Shown here piece by piece: positions 1 to 7,736 of a stretch of 38,351 bases of DNA. The stretch spans positions 1 through 38,351 of the forward strand of contig DWXV01000005.1 of the NCBI GenBank assembly GCA_019119025.1, written 5' to 3'. A program made the position numbers and the translations under genes. How positions within the stretch are numbered: the first letter of the stretch is position 1; each line of letters opens with the position of its first letter. A model generated the notes under the pieces. The model had not been told where the DNA came from. It did no database searches and saw nothing but the letters and a program-made list of their open reading frames with translations. Origin of the DNA: Candidatus Allofournierella excrementigallinarum (GTDB lineage Bacteria > Bacillota > Clostridia > Oscillospirales > Ruminococcaceae).

Positions 1-1
1 C

Positions 2-109
2 GCCGCCAAGAACAGCCGCAAGGTGAAGAAGATGGCGAAGAAGGTGGGCCGGGGCGCTCAGCAGGCGGTGCTGGACCTGGACAAGGCCATCGGCCGCTAT
101 TACCGCTGA
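2..109 (+). CDS. C-terminal end of a small basic protein (5' part outside window)
   Basis: An open frame enters from the left edge and ends at a TGA at 107-109. The visible 35 residues are rich in lysine and arginine (four Lys-Lys or Lys-Val-Lys clusters) and finish with an Arg-Tyr-Tyr-Arg tail. The start is outside the window, so length and family cannot be judged, and I do not recognise it. It is followed at once by a strong hairpin terminator, which supports it being a real, transcribed gene on the plus strand. Confidence 0.6.
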   Translation, partial: AAKNSRKVKKMAKKVGRGAQQAVLDLDKAIGRYYR

Positions 110-126
110 ACCCTCAGCACCCGCCG

Positions 127-150
127 GGCCGCGCACTGCGCGGCCTTTTT
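127..150 (+). terminator. Intrinsic terminator after the partial basic-protein gene
   Basis: A perfect 8-bp stem (GGCCGCGC at 127-134, GCGCGGCC at 138-145) with a 3-nt loop is followed by five T, a G and four more T. It lies 17 bases after the stop codon. Confidence 0.9.
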
Positions 151-160
151 GTTTTGCTCC

Positions 161-189
161 TTGCATTTTGTGCCGCGCAGTGGTATAAC
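161..189 (+). promoter_or_regulatory. Promoter for the lipoprotein gene at 251
   Basis: A TATAAC -10 box at 184-189 is preceded by TGG, an extended -10, and a weak -35 TTGCAT at 161-166 gives a 17-bp spacer. It sits directly after the upstream terminator and about 60 bases before the start codon at 251. Confidence 0.6.
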
Positions 190-250
190 GGCCATGGTAG
201 AACCCACCGGGACGCCTCGCCCCGGCGCAAAGTGAGGAGGATTTTTAAAG

Positions 251-1069
251 ATGAAACAAGCTATGGCACTGGCCCTCGCTGCGGCGATGGCCCTTTCCCT
301 CGCGGGCTGCGGCGAGCCCGCGTCCGTGTCCCAGTCCGTGTCTCAGCCGGCCAGCGTGTCCCAGCCGGAAAGCGCGTCTCAGCCGGCGTCCGCTTCCCAG
401 CCGGAAAGCGCGCCCGTAAGCGTGCCCGCCCCGGCGGGGGAGAGCTATTTTGACGCCAACGGTATCCCTGTGCTGGACGAGCCCTCAGATCTTGAGGTGC
501 ACGCGGTGGCCTGCGACATGGAGGACAGCACCATTCAGCGCACGGTGCCGGCCCAGGTCAGCGCCCGCGTGGTGGTGGGCGACGCGGAGAAAGAGGGCTA
601 CAAAAAGGTCGCGCTGTATGTGACGGTGACCTGTTCCGACTTTGCCTACAACGAGGAGGGCGGGCTGGATGAGGACGTGGCCTACAACAGCGGCATTTAC
701 GACCTGTACACCGGCCGCGCGCTGCCCACCCGCAGCACCGCCGGTGATGCGGCGTACGATTATTCCGCCACCGTGGAGGTGGACGGCACTTCCTACGACA
801 TCTCCTACAGCAAGAACATTCAGTGGATGGTGCTGCCGCTGGACAGTGGAGAAGTGTACCGCCGGTGCAACCAAAACTGGGTGTTCGAGGTGCCTGATGC
901 CTACGACGGCCTGGTCTACTGCGCTGTTGACCCGCTGAGCTATGACCCCGCCTCTTACAGTGAGGAGATCGACGAGAGCGAGCATTACGCCATGGACCTT
1001 TTGAACGATGAAAGCGTCGCGGCGGACACCACCGTGTTCTTCCGCTTCGGCACCGACATCCCGGCCTGA
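251..1069 (+). CDS. Lipoprotein of unknown function with a Ser/Gln/Pro-rich linker
   Basis: The 272-residue protein starts with a short signal peptide ending in the lipobox Leu-Ala-Gly-Cys (Cys20), so it should be lipid-anchored on the outer face of the membrane. Residues about 25-58 are a low-complexity linker built from repeats of Ser-Gln-Pro with Ala, Val and Glu. The rest (about 65-272) is an acidic, tyrosine-rich domain that looks like a beta-rich globular fold, but I recognise no family. The ATG at 251 is chosen because GAGGAGG lies at 234-240 and the signal peptide begins exactly there. The gene appears monocistronic: it has its own promoter, and the large structured palindrome follows it. 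Function is unknown. Confidence 0.85.
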   Translation: MKQAMALALAAAMALSLAGCGEPASVSQSVSQPASVSQPESASQPASASQPESAPVSVPAPAGESYFDANGIPVLDEPSDLEVHAVACDMEDSTIQRTVPAQVSARVVVGDAEKEGYKKVALYVTVTCSDFAYNEEGGLDEDVAYNSGIYDLYTGRALPTRSTAGDAAYDYSATVEVDGTSYDISYSKNIQWMVLPLDSGEVYRRCNQNWVFEVPDAYDGLVYCAVDPLSYDPASYSEEIDESEHYAMDLLNDESVAADTTVFFRFGTDIPA

Positions 1070-1081
1070 GCCGCCCCTTCC

Positions 1082-1396
1082 GGGCCGCGCAAACAACGCC
1101 GGGGTGGCATAAGAAAACGGCGGTTCTGCCGTAGGATTTTGGCGCATAAAACACGCAGAGCGGCCTCCCAAGCCACCAAGGCTTGCGGGGCCGCTCTTTG
1201 TGCTTTCTTCATCCAAAATCCTGGGGCAAAACTGCCCCGCACCAGGAAATGGGCGATTTTGATGGTAGCACAAGGAAAAGCGCCGCAGGCACCCTTGGTG
1301 GTTGTCAAGGCGCTTTGACGCCGCGATACCGCAAAATCGCCCTTTTCCCGGCGCCGTTTTCTTACGGCACCCCGGCTAAAAGCGCGGCCCTTTTTT
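1082..1396. repeat. Nested palindromic element, about 309 bp plus T6 (MITE-like or structured RNA)
   Basis: No gene lies in 1070-1492. Instead there is a palindrome of palindromes centred near 1237. The outer arms are 9/9 at 1082-1090 with 1382-1390, then 23/25 at 1098-1122 with 1352-1376. Inside, each half is itself an inverted repeat. The left half pairs 1133-1142 with 1213-1222 (10/10) around a further stem 1148-1165 with 1189-1206 (15/18). The right half pairs 1251-1260 with 1333-1342 (10/10) around 1277-1284 with 1309-1316 (8/8). A small hairpin (1223-1228 with 1233-1238) sits near the centre. The left-half arm and right-half arm are mirror images about 1237, and both carry CCTTGGTGG (minus strand at 1173-1181, plus at 1293-1301). 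The outer stem is followed by TTTTTT (1391-1396), so it may also end transcription of the lipoprotein gene. I saw no ORF of note and no clear target-site duplication. Confidence 0.75.
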
Positions 1397-1446
1397 CGTC
1401 CAAAAAACTTTACAAATTGTTTTGTGACGGGGCGGCGATGGGGGAG

Positions 1447-1452
1447 TATAAT
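1447..1452 (+). promoter_or_regulatory. -10 element upstream of the patatin gene
   Basis: A perfect TATAAT lies 40 bases before the ATG at 1493. The only -35 candidate is TTGTGA at 1422-1427 with a long 19-bp spacer, so the promoter call is moderate. Confidence 0.5.
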
Positions 1453-1492
1453 AGGAGCAGTGACAGAAAACGGCAAAAGGAGCGTGCGGAAG

Positions 1493-2356
1493 ATGGAAGA
1501 AAACACCACCCTCATCCTGGAAGGGGGCGCCATGCGGGGCCTGTTCACCTCGGGCGTGCTGGACGTGTTCATGGAGAACGACCTGTATTTCCCCCAGGTG
1601 GCGGGCGTTTCCGCCGGGGCGCTCAACGGCGTGAACTATGTGTCTCACCAGCCGGGGCGCAGCCGGGCGGTGAACCTGGACTATGTGAACGACCCGCGGT
1701 ACATGGGGGCGAGCCACCTCATCAAGGATTTCAGCTATTTCAACTTCGATTTCCTGCTGGGCGAGGTGAGCGAGACCCTCAACCCCCTGGACTTCGACAC
1801 CCTCTATTCCTCGCCCCAGAAGCTGTGGGCGGTGGCCACCGACTGCCGCACCGGCGGGGCGGTGTTCTTTGAGAAAAACCAGCCGGGGCTGGATTTCATG
1901 GACGCGGTGCGCGCCTCTGCCAGCCTGCCGCTGATGGGCCGGATGGTCAAGGTGGGGCGGGACGTGTGCCTGGACGGCGGCGTGGCCGACCCGGTGCCCC
2001 TGCCCGCCGAGCTGCCCTGCGTCTGCGGCAAAACGGTGCTGGTGCTCACGCGGCAGGCGGGCTTTCGCAAGGGCGGCCAGCACCGGGTGGTGCGCCGGCT
2101 CTACCGCCGGCGCTACGGCGCGCACCCGGAGCTTCTGGAGGCCTGCCTCACCGGTCCCGAGCGCTACAACCGGCGGATGGACGAGATCGACCGGCTGGAG
2201 GAGGCGGGCAAGATCTTTGTCATCCGGCCGGACGGCCCGGTGACGGTGAGCCGCGCCGAGCGCAGCGTGGAAAAGCTGGACGCCCTCTACCGCCGGGGCC
2301 GCGCCGCCGCCGAGGCGGCCCTGCCCGCCATGAAGGCGTTTTTGGGCCTGGAATAA
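1493..2356 (+). CDS. Patatin-like phospholipase family protein (YjjU-like)
   Basis: The 287-residue protein has the patatin serine-hydrolase layout. An oxyanion loop Glu-Gly-Gly-Ala-Met-Arg-Gly is at residues 10-16, the nucleophile elbow Gly-Val-Ser-Ala-Gly is at 38-42 (Ser40), and the Asp of the catalytic dyad is in Asp-Gly-Gly at 161-163. The family hydrolyses acyl esters of membrane lipids. This short, soluble version without a signal peptide resembles the bacterial YjjU group, whose true substrate is not settled. An upstream in-frame start at 1424 was rejected because AAAGGAG at 1476-1482 points to the ATG at 1493 and because family members begin just before the Glu-Gly-Gly loop. It is a single gene with a terminator right after it, convergent with serA. 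Confidence 0.88.
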   Translation: MEENTTLILEGGAMRGLFTSGVLDVFMENDLYFPQVAGVSAGALNGVNYVSHQPGRSRAVNLDYVNDPRYMGASHLIKDFSYFNFDFLLGEVSETLNPLDFDTLYSSPQKLWAVATDCRTGGAVFFEKNQPGLDFMDAVRASASLPLMGRMVKVGRDVCLDGGVADPVPLPAELPCVCGKTVLVLTRQAGFRKGGQHRVVRRLYRRRYGAHPELLEACLTGPERYNRRMDEIDRLEEAGKIFVIRPDGPVTVSRAERSVEKLDALYRRGRAAAEAALPAMKAFLGLE

Positions 2357-2368
2357 GAGAAAGACAGC

Positions 2369-2402
2369 GCGCCCCCGGACCGCAAGGCCCGGGGGCGCTT
2401 TT
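2369..2402 (+). terminator. Terminator after the patatin gene
   Basis: A 10-bp GC stem (2369-2378 with 2389-2398) is followed by four T. It lies between two convergent genes. On the minus strand the T-tract is poor, so it mainly serves the plus strand. Confidence 0.75.
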
Positions 2403-2431
2403 GCTTGCACTATGGAGAGGAAGAAGTTATC

Positions 2432-3595
2432 TTACAGCACCCGCACCCGGATGACCGAGGGGATGGCGGCCAGCTGGTCGGCCAGGGCGGCGTCCATGCC
2501 GCCGGTGACGTCCAGCATGGTGTAGGCCATTTCTTTTTTGCTCTTGTTCACCATGTTCTCGATGTTCAGCCGGCTCTCGGTGATGACGGCGGTGATGGCG
2601 CTGATAAGGCCCGGCTCGTTTTTGTGGATGACGCACACCCGCTTGCCCGCGGCCCTTGCCTGCACCACTTCCGGCATGTTCACGCTGTTCACGATGTTGC
2701 CGTTCAGCAGGTAGTCCGCCAGCTGGCTGGCGGCCATCACGGCGCAGTTCTCTTCGCTCTCGGGGGTGGAAGCGCCCAGGTGGGGGATGCAGGTGACGCC
2801 CGGCACACCCAGCAGCTCGGCGGCGGGGAAGTCGGTGACATAGGCGGCCAGCTGGCCCCCGGCCAGGGCTGCCAGCAGGTCGGCGTTGTTCACCAGCTCG
2901 CCGCGGGCAAAGTTCAACAGGCGCAGCCCCGGCTTGCAGGCGCGGAACACCCCCGCGTTCATGAAGCCCTTGGTCTGGGCGTTGGCGGGCAGATGCAGGG
3001 TGATGTAGTCGCACTGGGCCACCAGCTCGGTCAGGCTCACGCTGTGGCGCACGCCGCGGCTCAGGTTCCAGGCCGCCTGCACCGAGATGTAGGGGTCGTA
3101 GCCAAAGACCTCCATGCCCAGATGCACCGCCGCGTTGGCCACCTTCACGCCGATGGCGCCAAGGCCCACCACGCCCAGCTTTTTGCCCGCAAGCTCCGGG
3201 CCCACGAACTGGCTTTTGCCTTTTTCCACCAGGGCCGCCACCGCGTCGCCCTCGCCGGCAAGGCCCTGGGCCCACTCCATGGCGGGCAGCAGGTTGCGGC
3301 TGGCCAGCACCAGGCCGCCGATGGTCAGTTCCGCCACGCCGCCGGCGTTGGCGCCGGGGGTGTTGAACACCACCACGCCCGCCTCGCTGCATTTTTCCAC
3401 CGGGATGTTGTTCACGCCCGCCCCCGCGCGGCCAATGGCCAGCAGGCTTTCGGGCAGCTCCATCTCGTGCATCTTGGCGCTGCGCACCAGGATCCCCTGG
3501 GGCGCGCCGGCCTCGTTGTCCACTTTGAACTGGGCCGGGCCCAGCTTCGCCAGCCCTGCGGGGGCGATGTTATTCAGTGTCTTGATGGTATACAT
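2432..3595 (-). CDS. serA: D-3-phosphoglycerate dehydrogenase (SerA-type, with ACT domain)
   Basis: This enzyme oxidises 3-phosphoglycerate to 3-phosphohydroxypyruvate with NAD+, the first step of serine synthesis. The 387-residue protein shows the D-isomer 2-hydroxyacid dehydrogenase fold. It has an NAD-binding Gly-Leu-Gly-Ala-Ile-Gly at 144-149, the active-site Arg in Phe-Ala-Arg-Gly-Glu (Arg231) and the catalytic His in Pro-His-Leu-Gly-Ala-Ser (His272). A C-terminal ACT domain (about 318-387) is the usual site for serine feedback. It lacks the long intervening domain of larger SerA forms. The start is set at 3595, not at the ATG nine bases upstream, because AAGGAG lies 10 bases before 3595 but touches the earlier ATG. 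It is the second gene of serC-serA (18-bp gap). No serB phosphatase is in the window. Confidence 0.93.
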   Translation of the reverse strand: MYTIKTLNNIAPAGLAKLGPAQFKVDNEAGAPQGILVRSAKMHEMELPESLLAIGRAGAGVNNIPVEKCSEAGVVVFNTPGANAGGVAELTIGGLVLASRNLLPAMEWAQGLAGEGDAVAALVEKGKSQFVGPELAGKKLGVVGLGAIGVKVANAAVHLGMEVFGYDPYISVQAAWNLSRGVRHSVSLTELVAQCDYITLHLPANAQTKGFMNAGVFRACKPGLRLLNFARGELVNNADLLAALAGGQLAAYVTDFPAAELLGVPGVTCIPHLGASTPESEENCAVMAASQLADYLLNGNIVNSVNMPEVVQARAAGKRVCVIHKNEPGLISAITAVITESRLNIENMVNKSKKEMAYTMLDVTGGMDAALADQLAAIPSVIRVRVL

Positions 3596-3613
3596 AAAAG
3601 CCATTCTCCTTTT

Positions 3614-4696
3614 TCAGCCGTACTGTTTCACAAAGTCCTCCATGAACTGCACCAGTTTGGCCACGCCCTCGGCGGGCATGGCGTTGTAGATGGAGGCGCG
3701 CATGCCGCCCACCAGCCGGTGGCCCTTCAAGTTCACAAAGCCCGCCTCGGCGGCCTTGGCGCAGAAGAGCTTGTCGGTGTCCGCGTCGGGGCTGGTGAAG
3801 GTGACGTTCATGATGCTGCGGTCCGGCCTGTTCACCGGGTTCTTGAAGAATTCCTGGCTGTCGAGATAGTCGTACAGCACCTTCGCCTTGGCGTTGTTGC
3901 GCTTTTCCATCTCCTCGAGGCCGCCGATCTCCTCCTCGATGTACTTGAGGGTGAGGCCGGTCATGTAGATGCACCAGCAGGGGGGCGTGTTGTACATGCT
4001 GCCCGCCTCGATGAGGGTCTGGTAGTTCAGCATGCTGGGCACGTTCTCCGCCGCCTTGCCCAGCAGGTCCTGGCGCACGATGGCGATGGCCATGCCCGCC
4101 GGGGCCACATTCTTCTGCACGCCGAAGTAGATGAGGCCATATTTCGACACATCGGTGGGGCGGCTGAGGATGCAGCTGCTCATGTCCGCCACCAGGGGCA
4201 CCCCCTCCACCTGGGGCAGCTTTGTGAACCGGGTGCCGAAGATGGTGTTGTTCTCGCAGATGTGCACGTAGCTTGCCCCGGGGGTGTATTCAATGGCGTC
4301 CACATCGGGGATGGCGGTGTAGTTGATGTCCTTGGTGTTGGCAACGATGTTCACCTTGCCGAACTTGGCCGCCTCCTTGGCCGCGCGGTTCGAGAAGTTG
4401 CCGGTGACCAGATAGTCCGCCTGGCCGGTGGTCATCAGGTTCAGGGGCACCATGTCGAACTGGGTGGAGGCGCCGCCCTGGATGAAGCCCACCTTGTAAT
4501 TGTCCGGGATGGACAGCACCCGCCGCAGCCGGGCCTCGGTGTCCTTGATAATGGCGTCGAAGGTACTGCTGCGATGGCTCATCTCCATCACGGACTGCCC
4601 ACTAAAGCCGTATTCCATCAGCTCTGACTGGGCGGTCTTGAGCACCTGCTCAAACATCATGGACGGGCCTGCGCTGAAATTGTACACTCTTGCCAT
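3614..4696 (-). CDS. serC: Phosphoserine aminotransferase
   Basis: This PLP enzyme converts 3-phosphohydroxypyruvate and glutamate to 3-phosphoserine and 2-oxoglutarate, the second step of serine synthesis. The 360-residue length is normal for the family. Visible motifs are Phe-Ser-Ala-Gly-Pro at the N-terminus, His-Arg-Ser (41-43, substrate phosphate binding), Gly-Gly-Ala-Ser (74-77, cofactor phosphate) and the Schiff-base lysine in Gly-Val-Gln-Lys-Asn-Val-Ala-Pro-Ala-Gly (Lys195). The start is ATG 4696, preceded by GGAGGG about 6-8 bases upstream; a TTG 15 bases earlier overlaps that site and was rejected. It is first in the operon and is followed closely by serA. Confidence 0.95.
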   Translation of the reverse strand: MARVYNFSAGPSMMFEQVLKTAQSELMEYGFSGQSVMEMSHRSSTFDAIIKDTEARLRRVLSIPDNYKVGFIQGGASTQFDMVPLNLMTTGQADYLVTGNFSNRAAKEAAKFGKVNIVANTKDINYTAIPDVDAIEYTPGASYVHICENNTIFGTRFTKLPQVEGVPLVADMSSCILSRPTDVSKYGLIYFGVQKNVAPAGMAIAIVRQDLLGKAAENVPSMLNYQTLIEAGSMYNTPPCWCIYMTGLTLKYIEEEIGGLEEMEKRNNAKAKVLYDYLDSQEFFKNPVNRPDRSIMNVTFTSPDADTDKLFCAKAAEAGFVNLKGHRLVGGMRASIYNAMPAEGVAKLVQFMEDFVKQYG

Positions 4697-4755
4697 TTCG
4701 TTTCCCTCCAATAGAAAGATGCCGCATCCCCCGGCAGGGAGACTGCGGTAACTTT

Positions 4756-4761
4756 AGTATA
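4756..4761 (-). promoter_or_regulatory. Probable -10 box of the serC-serA operon
   Basis: TATACT on the minus strand lies 59 bases upstream of the serC start. No good -35 is visible at 16-18 bp. I see no T-box or other riboswitch in the short leader. Confidence 0.4.
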
Positions 4762-4871
4762 GTACAAAACCAAAGGGCGCGCCAGCGCAAAGATTCACAA
4801 AAAAGCGGGCGGTTTTCCATTGTGGACGCACGAAAAACACAAATGTCTTTGATTCACGGACAAAGCGCGGC

Positions 4872-4904
4872 AAAAAAACCGGGGACGGGCAGTTCCGTCC
4901 CCGG
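4872..4904 (-). terminator. Terminator of the feo operon
   Basis: On the minus strand a perfect 10-bp stem (4895-4904 with 4879-4888) with a 6-nt loop runs into seven T (complement of 4872-4878). It starts 15 bases after the stop of the small Cys-rich gene. The stretch 4762-4871 between it and the serC promoter holds nothing I can identify. Confidence 0.92.
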
Positions 4905-4919
4905 CGGGCAAACGCCGGT

Positions 4920-5078
4920 TTATTTTTCCTCGCCGCCAGCGTGGCTGCACCGGGAGGCGCAGTGGGCGCAGTCGCCGCCGCAGCCTGCCGAAAAGCCTCC
5001 GTTTTTGAAGATGAATACCAGCGCCCCGATGAAGGCGGCCGCCACCGCGGCAAGGATGAGGATGTCTCCAAGACCCAT
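4920..5078 (-). CDS. FeoB-associated Cys-rich membrane protein
   Basis: This is a 52-residue protein. Residues 5-25 form one transmembrane helix, and a short tail carries four cysteines spaced Cys-X3-Cys-X2-Cys-X3-Cys (33, 37, 40, 44). This layout, directly downstream of feoB, matches the FeoB-associated Cys-rich membrane protein family (Pfam FeoB_associated). The family is thought to help Fe(II) uptake or metal handling, but its mechanism is not well established. AAAGGAG lies 9 bases before the ATG at 5078. It lies 24 bp behind feoB and just before the operon terminator, so it is co-transcribed with feoB. Confidence 0.9.
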   Translation of the reverse strand: MGLGDILILAAVAAAFIGALVFIFKNGGFSAGCGGDCAHCASRCSHAGGEEK

Positions 5079-5102
5079 ACAGCAAGTCTCCTTTGAAAGA
5101 AT

Positions 5103-7439
5103 TCAGCCCAGGCCCAAGGCCAGGCCGATGCACCGCACCAGGAAGGCCGCGCCCCAGGCGATGGCGCACTGGGCCAGCGCCACGCCCGCCGCGGCCTTTG
5201 CGCTGCCCATCTCCCGCTTCACGGCGGCGATGGCCGCCACGCAGGGGGTGTAGAGCAGGGTGAAGGTGAGGAACACGAAGGCGGTGAGGGGGGTGAACAT
5301 GCCCCCCAGCGCCTGCGGCAGGCTCGTCAGGCTGGAGCCGGTGAGCACCGCCAGGGTGCTGACCACCGCCTCCTTGGCGGAAAAGCCGGTGATGAGCGCG
5401 GTGGACACCCGCCAGTCTGCAAAGCCCAGGGGGGCGAAGAGGGGAGCCAGCAGGCCGCCCAGGGCCGCCAGCAGGCTGCTGGCGGAGTCGGTGACCACAT
5501 TGAGCCGGGTGTCGAAGGTCTGCAAAAACCAGATGAGCAGGCTGGCCACAAAGATGACGGTGAAGGCCCGCACCAAAAAGTCCTTGGCCTTTTCCCACAT
5601 CAGGCGGGCAACGCTGCCCGCGCTGGGCAGCCGGTAGTTGGGCAGCTCCATCACAAAAGGCACCGGCTCGCCCTTGAAGGCCACCGCCTTCAGGATGAGA
5701 CCGTAAATAACGCCGATGACCATGCCCATCACATACAGGCCGATCATCACCAGCGCCTTGTGGCTGGTGAAGAAGGCGGCGGTGAACATGGCGTAGATGG
5801 GCAGCTTGGCCGAGCAGCTCATGAAGGGGGTCAGCAGGATGGTCATCCGCCGGTCCCGCTCGCTGGACAGGGTGCGGGTGGCCATGATGGCGGGCACGCT
5901 GCACCCGAAGCCGATGAGCATGGGCACGAAGCTGCGGCCGGAAAGGCCGATCTTGCGCAAAAGCTTATCCATCACGAAGGCCACCCGGGCCATGTAGCCC
6001 GAGTCCTCCAGGATGGAGAGGAAGAAGAACAGGGTCACGATGATGGGCAGGAAGGTGAGCACGCTGCCCACGCCGGCAAAGATGCCGTCGATGACCAGGC
6101 TGTGCACCACCGGGTTGATGCCGTAGGCGGAGAGGCCCCTGTCCGCCAGGGCGGTGAGCTGGTCCAGACCCAGGCCCAAAAGGTCGCTCAAGGCCTGGCC
6201 GATGAGGCCGAAGGTGAGCCAGAACACCACCCCCATGATGGCCAGGAAGATGGGGATGGCCAGCACCCGGTGGGTGAGGATGCTGTCGATCTTCACGCTG
6301 CGGGCGTGCTCGCGGCTCTCGCCCCGGCGCACCACCGCCTCGGCGCACACCTGCCCGATGAAGCCGTAGCGCATGTCCGCCAGCGCCGCCTCCCGGTCGG
6401 TGCCCACTTCGCCTTCCATCTCGGTGATGGCGTGCTCCATCATGTCCTTCTCGTTGTCCGAGAGGTCCATCTTCTCCAGCATGGGCGCGTCGCCCTCCAC
6501 CAGCTTGGTGGCGGCAAAGCGCACCGGCACCCCGGCCCGCTGGGCGTGGTCCTCGATGAGGTGGCAGATGGCGTGGATGCACCGGTGCACCGCGCCGGAG
6601 CAGAAGTCCAGCCGCTGGGGCTTTTCCCGGTTCAGCGCCACCTGCATGGCGTGCTCGATGAGCTCGTCGATGCCCTCGTTCTTGGCCGCCGAGATGGGGA
6701 TGACCGGGATGCCCAGGGCCTGCTCCAGGTGGTTCACATGCACCGTGTTGCCGTTGGAGCGCATCTCGTCCATCATGTTCAGCGCCAGCACCATGGGGAT
6801 GCCCAGCTCGATGAGCTGCAAGGTCAAATAGAGGTTGCGCTCGATGTTGGTGGCGTCCACGATGTTGATGATGCCGTCCGGCTTGTTGTTCACCAGAAAA
6901 TCCCGCGTCACGATCTCCTCGCTGGTGTAGGGCGAGAGGGAATAGATGCCCGGCAGATCCACCACCGTGGCCTGGGGATGTTTGCGGATCTGGCCGTCTT
7001 TACGGTCCACCGTCACGCCGGGGAAGTTGCCCACGTGCTGGTTTGCGCCGGTGAGCTGGTTGAACAGGGTGGTCTTGCCGCAGTTCTGGTTGCCCGCCAG
7101 CGCGAACACCAGCGGCGTGTCCGCCGCCAGCGCCGTGCGCTTTTTCTCGCCGTGGCCGGGGTGGGGGATGGGCAGGATGGCCGCCCTGGGGGCGGCGGGC
7201 GCCTGGCCCGGCTCGCCCGGCTCGCCGATCTCGATGTTCTTTGCGTCCTCCAGCCGCAGGGTCAGTTCGTAGCCCCGCAGCTCCAGTTCGATGGGGTCCC
7301 CCATGGGGGCGGTCTTGCGCAGGGTCACCCGGGTGCCCGGCGTCAGGCCCATGTTCAGAAAATGACGGCGCAGCGCGCCTTCGCCGCTCACCGCCTCGAT
7401 GGTGGCGGCTTTGCCCAGCGGCAGCCTGTCCAGCGTCAT
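5103..7439 (-). CDS. feoB: Ferrous iron transporter, FeoA-FeoB fusion
   Basis: This 778-residue protein imports Fe2+ across the cytoplasmic membrane. Residues 1-75 are a FeoA-like SH3 domain (starting Leu-Pro-Leu-Gly-Lys, with Met-Gly-Leu-Thr-Pro-Gly), normally a separate gene. After a Pro/Ala-rich linker (about 76-105) comes the FeoB G domain: G1 Gly-Asn-Gln-Asn-Cys-Gly-Lys-Thr-Thr (116-124), G3 Asp-Leu-Pro-Gly (161-164), G4 Asn-Met-Met-Asp (221-224). The C-terminal half is polytopic with the two inverted Gate repeats. The start at 7439 is chosen by the AAAGGAGGTG 9 bases upstream; 40 more residues could be read in frame but have no ribosome site and no family match. It has its own promoter at 7491-7519. 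Confidence 0.95.
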   Translation of the reverse strand: MTLDRLPLGKAATIEAVSGEGALRRHFLNMGLTPGTRVTLRKTAPMGDPIELELRGYELTLRLEDAKNIEIGEPGEPGQAPAAPRAAILPIPHPGHGEKKRTALAADTPLVFALAGNQNCGKTTLFNQLTGANQHVGNFPGVTVDRKDGQIRKHPQATVVDLPGIYSLSPYTSEEIVTRDFLVNNKPDGIINIVDATNIERNLYLTLQLIELGIPMVLALNMMDEMRSNGNTVHVNHLEQALGIPVIPISAAKNEGIDELIEHAMQVALNREKPQRLDFCSGAVHRCIHAICHLIEDHAQRAGVPVRFAATKLVEGDAPMLEKMDLSDNEKDMMEHAITEMEGEVGTDREAALADMRYGFIGQVCAEAVVRRGESREHARSVKIDSILTHRVLAIPIFLAIMGVVFWLTFGLIGQALSDLLGLGLDQLTALADRGLSAYGINPVVHSLVIDGIFAGVGSVLTFLPIIVTLFFFLSILEDSGYMARVAFVMDKLLRKIGLSGRSFVPMLIGFGCSVPAIMATRTLSSERDRRMTILLTPFMSCSAKLPIYAMFTAAFFTSHKALVMIGLYVMGMVIGVIYGLILKAVAFKGEPVPFVMELPNYRLPSAGSVARLMWEKAKDFLVRAFTVIFVASLLIWFLQTFDTRLNVVTDSASSLLAALGGLLAPLFAPLGFADWRVSTALITGFSAKEAVVSTLAVLTGSSLTSLPQALGGMFTPLTAFVFLTFTLLYTPCVAAIAAVKREMGSAKAAAGVALAQCAIAWGAAFLVRCIGLALGLG

Positions 7440-7490
7440 TGCTGCGGCACCTCCTTTACATATAAGAATCAGCATCTTCCAACGCGCACA

Positions 7491-7519
7491 ACTATAGCAT
7501 CCGAAAACGCAAAAGTCAA
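7491..7519 (-). promoter_or_regulatory. feoB promoter
   Basis: On the minus strand TTGACT (7514-7519) and TATAGT (7491-7496) are separated by exactly 17 bp, giving a leader of about 45 nt before the feoB start. Confidence 0.85.
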
Positions 7520-7551
7520 GGCGCGGGCCCGCCGCCCCGCCCGGGAATGAC

Positions 7552-7582
7552 TGAATCATGCATTTTTATGCATATATATTCA
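7552..7582. promoter_or_regulatory. AT-rich dyad in the feoB / ABC importer divergent region (possible operator)
   Basis: In an otherwise GC-rich gap there is ATGCAT-TTTT-ATGCAT (7558-7573), flanked by TGAAT (7552-7556) and ATTCA (7578-7582). It lies about 33 bp upstream of the feoB -35. A metal-dependent repressor or activator site is possible but I match it to no defined box. The rest of the gap to the next promoter (7583-7736) holds nothing I can identify. Confidence 0.4.
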
Positions 7583-7736
7583 CTGGCAGGCGCGGCCTGC
7601 GCCGCCGCCGGACCGTTTTCAAACCTCTTCGAGGCCGCGCGAAACAGGATATAGGGCAATGCGAACGAGAGAACCCGCCCCCAAAAGCGTGATTTTGTTC
7701 AAAGCGACAAAAAGCTGAGAAATTCATAAAAATTCA

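Noticed and set aside
1082..1396. Decayed insertion sequence with transposase remnants
   Set aside because: None of the frames through the element shows transposase-like residues, and the inner half is fully taken up by nested inverted repeats.
2405..4627. Long plus-strand frame opposite serA and serC
   Set aside because: It is antisense to two well-supported serine biosynthesis genes and crosses their intergenic gap; no protein-like features.
4697..4871. Possible T-box or serine-responsive leader upstream of serC
   Set aside because: The leader after the -10 box is only about 50 nt, and no T-box sequence or specifier stem is visible.
5760..7550. Long plus-strand frame opposite feoB
   Set aside because: It is a His/Gly/Val-rich antisense shadow of feoB running into the feoB promoter.
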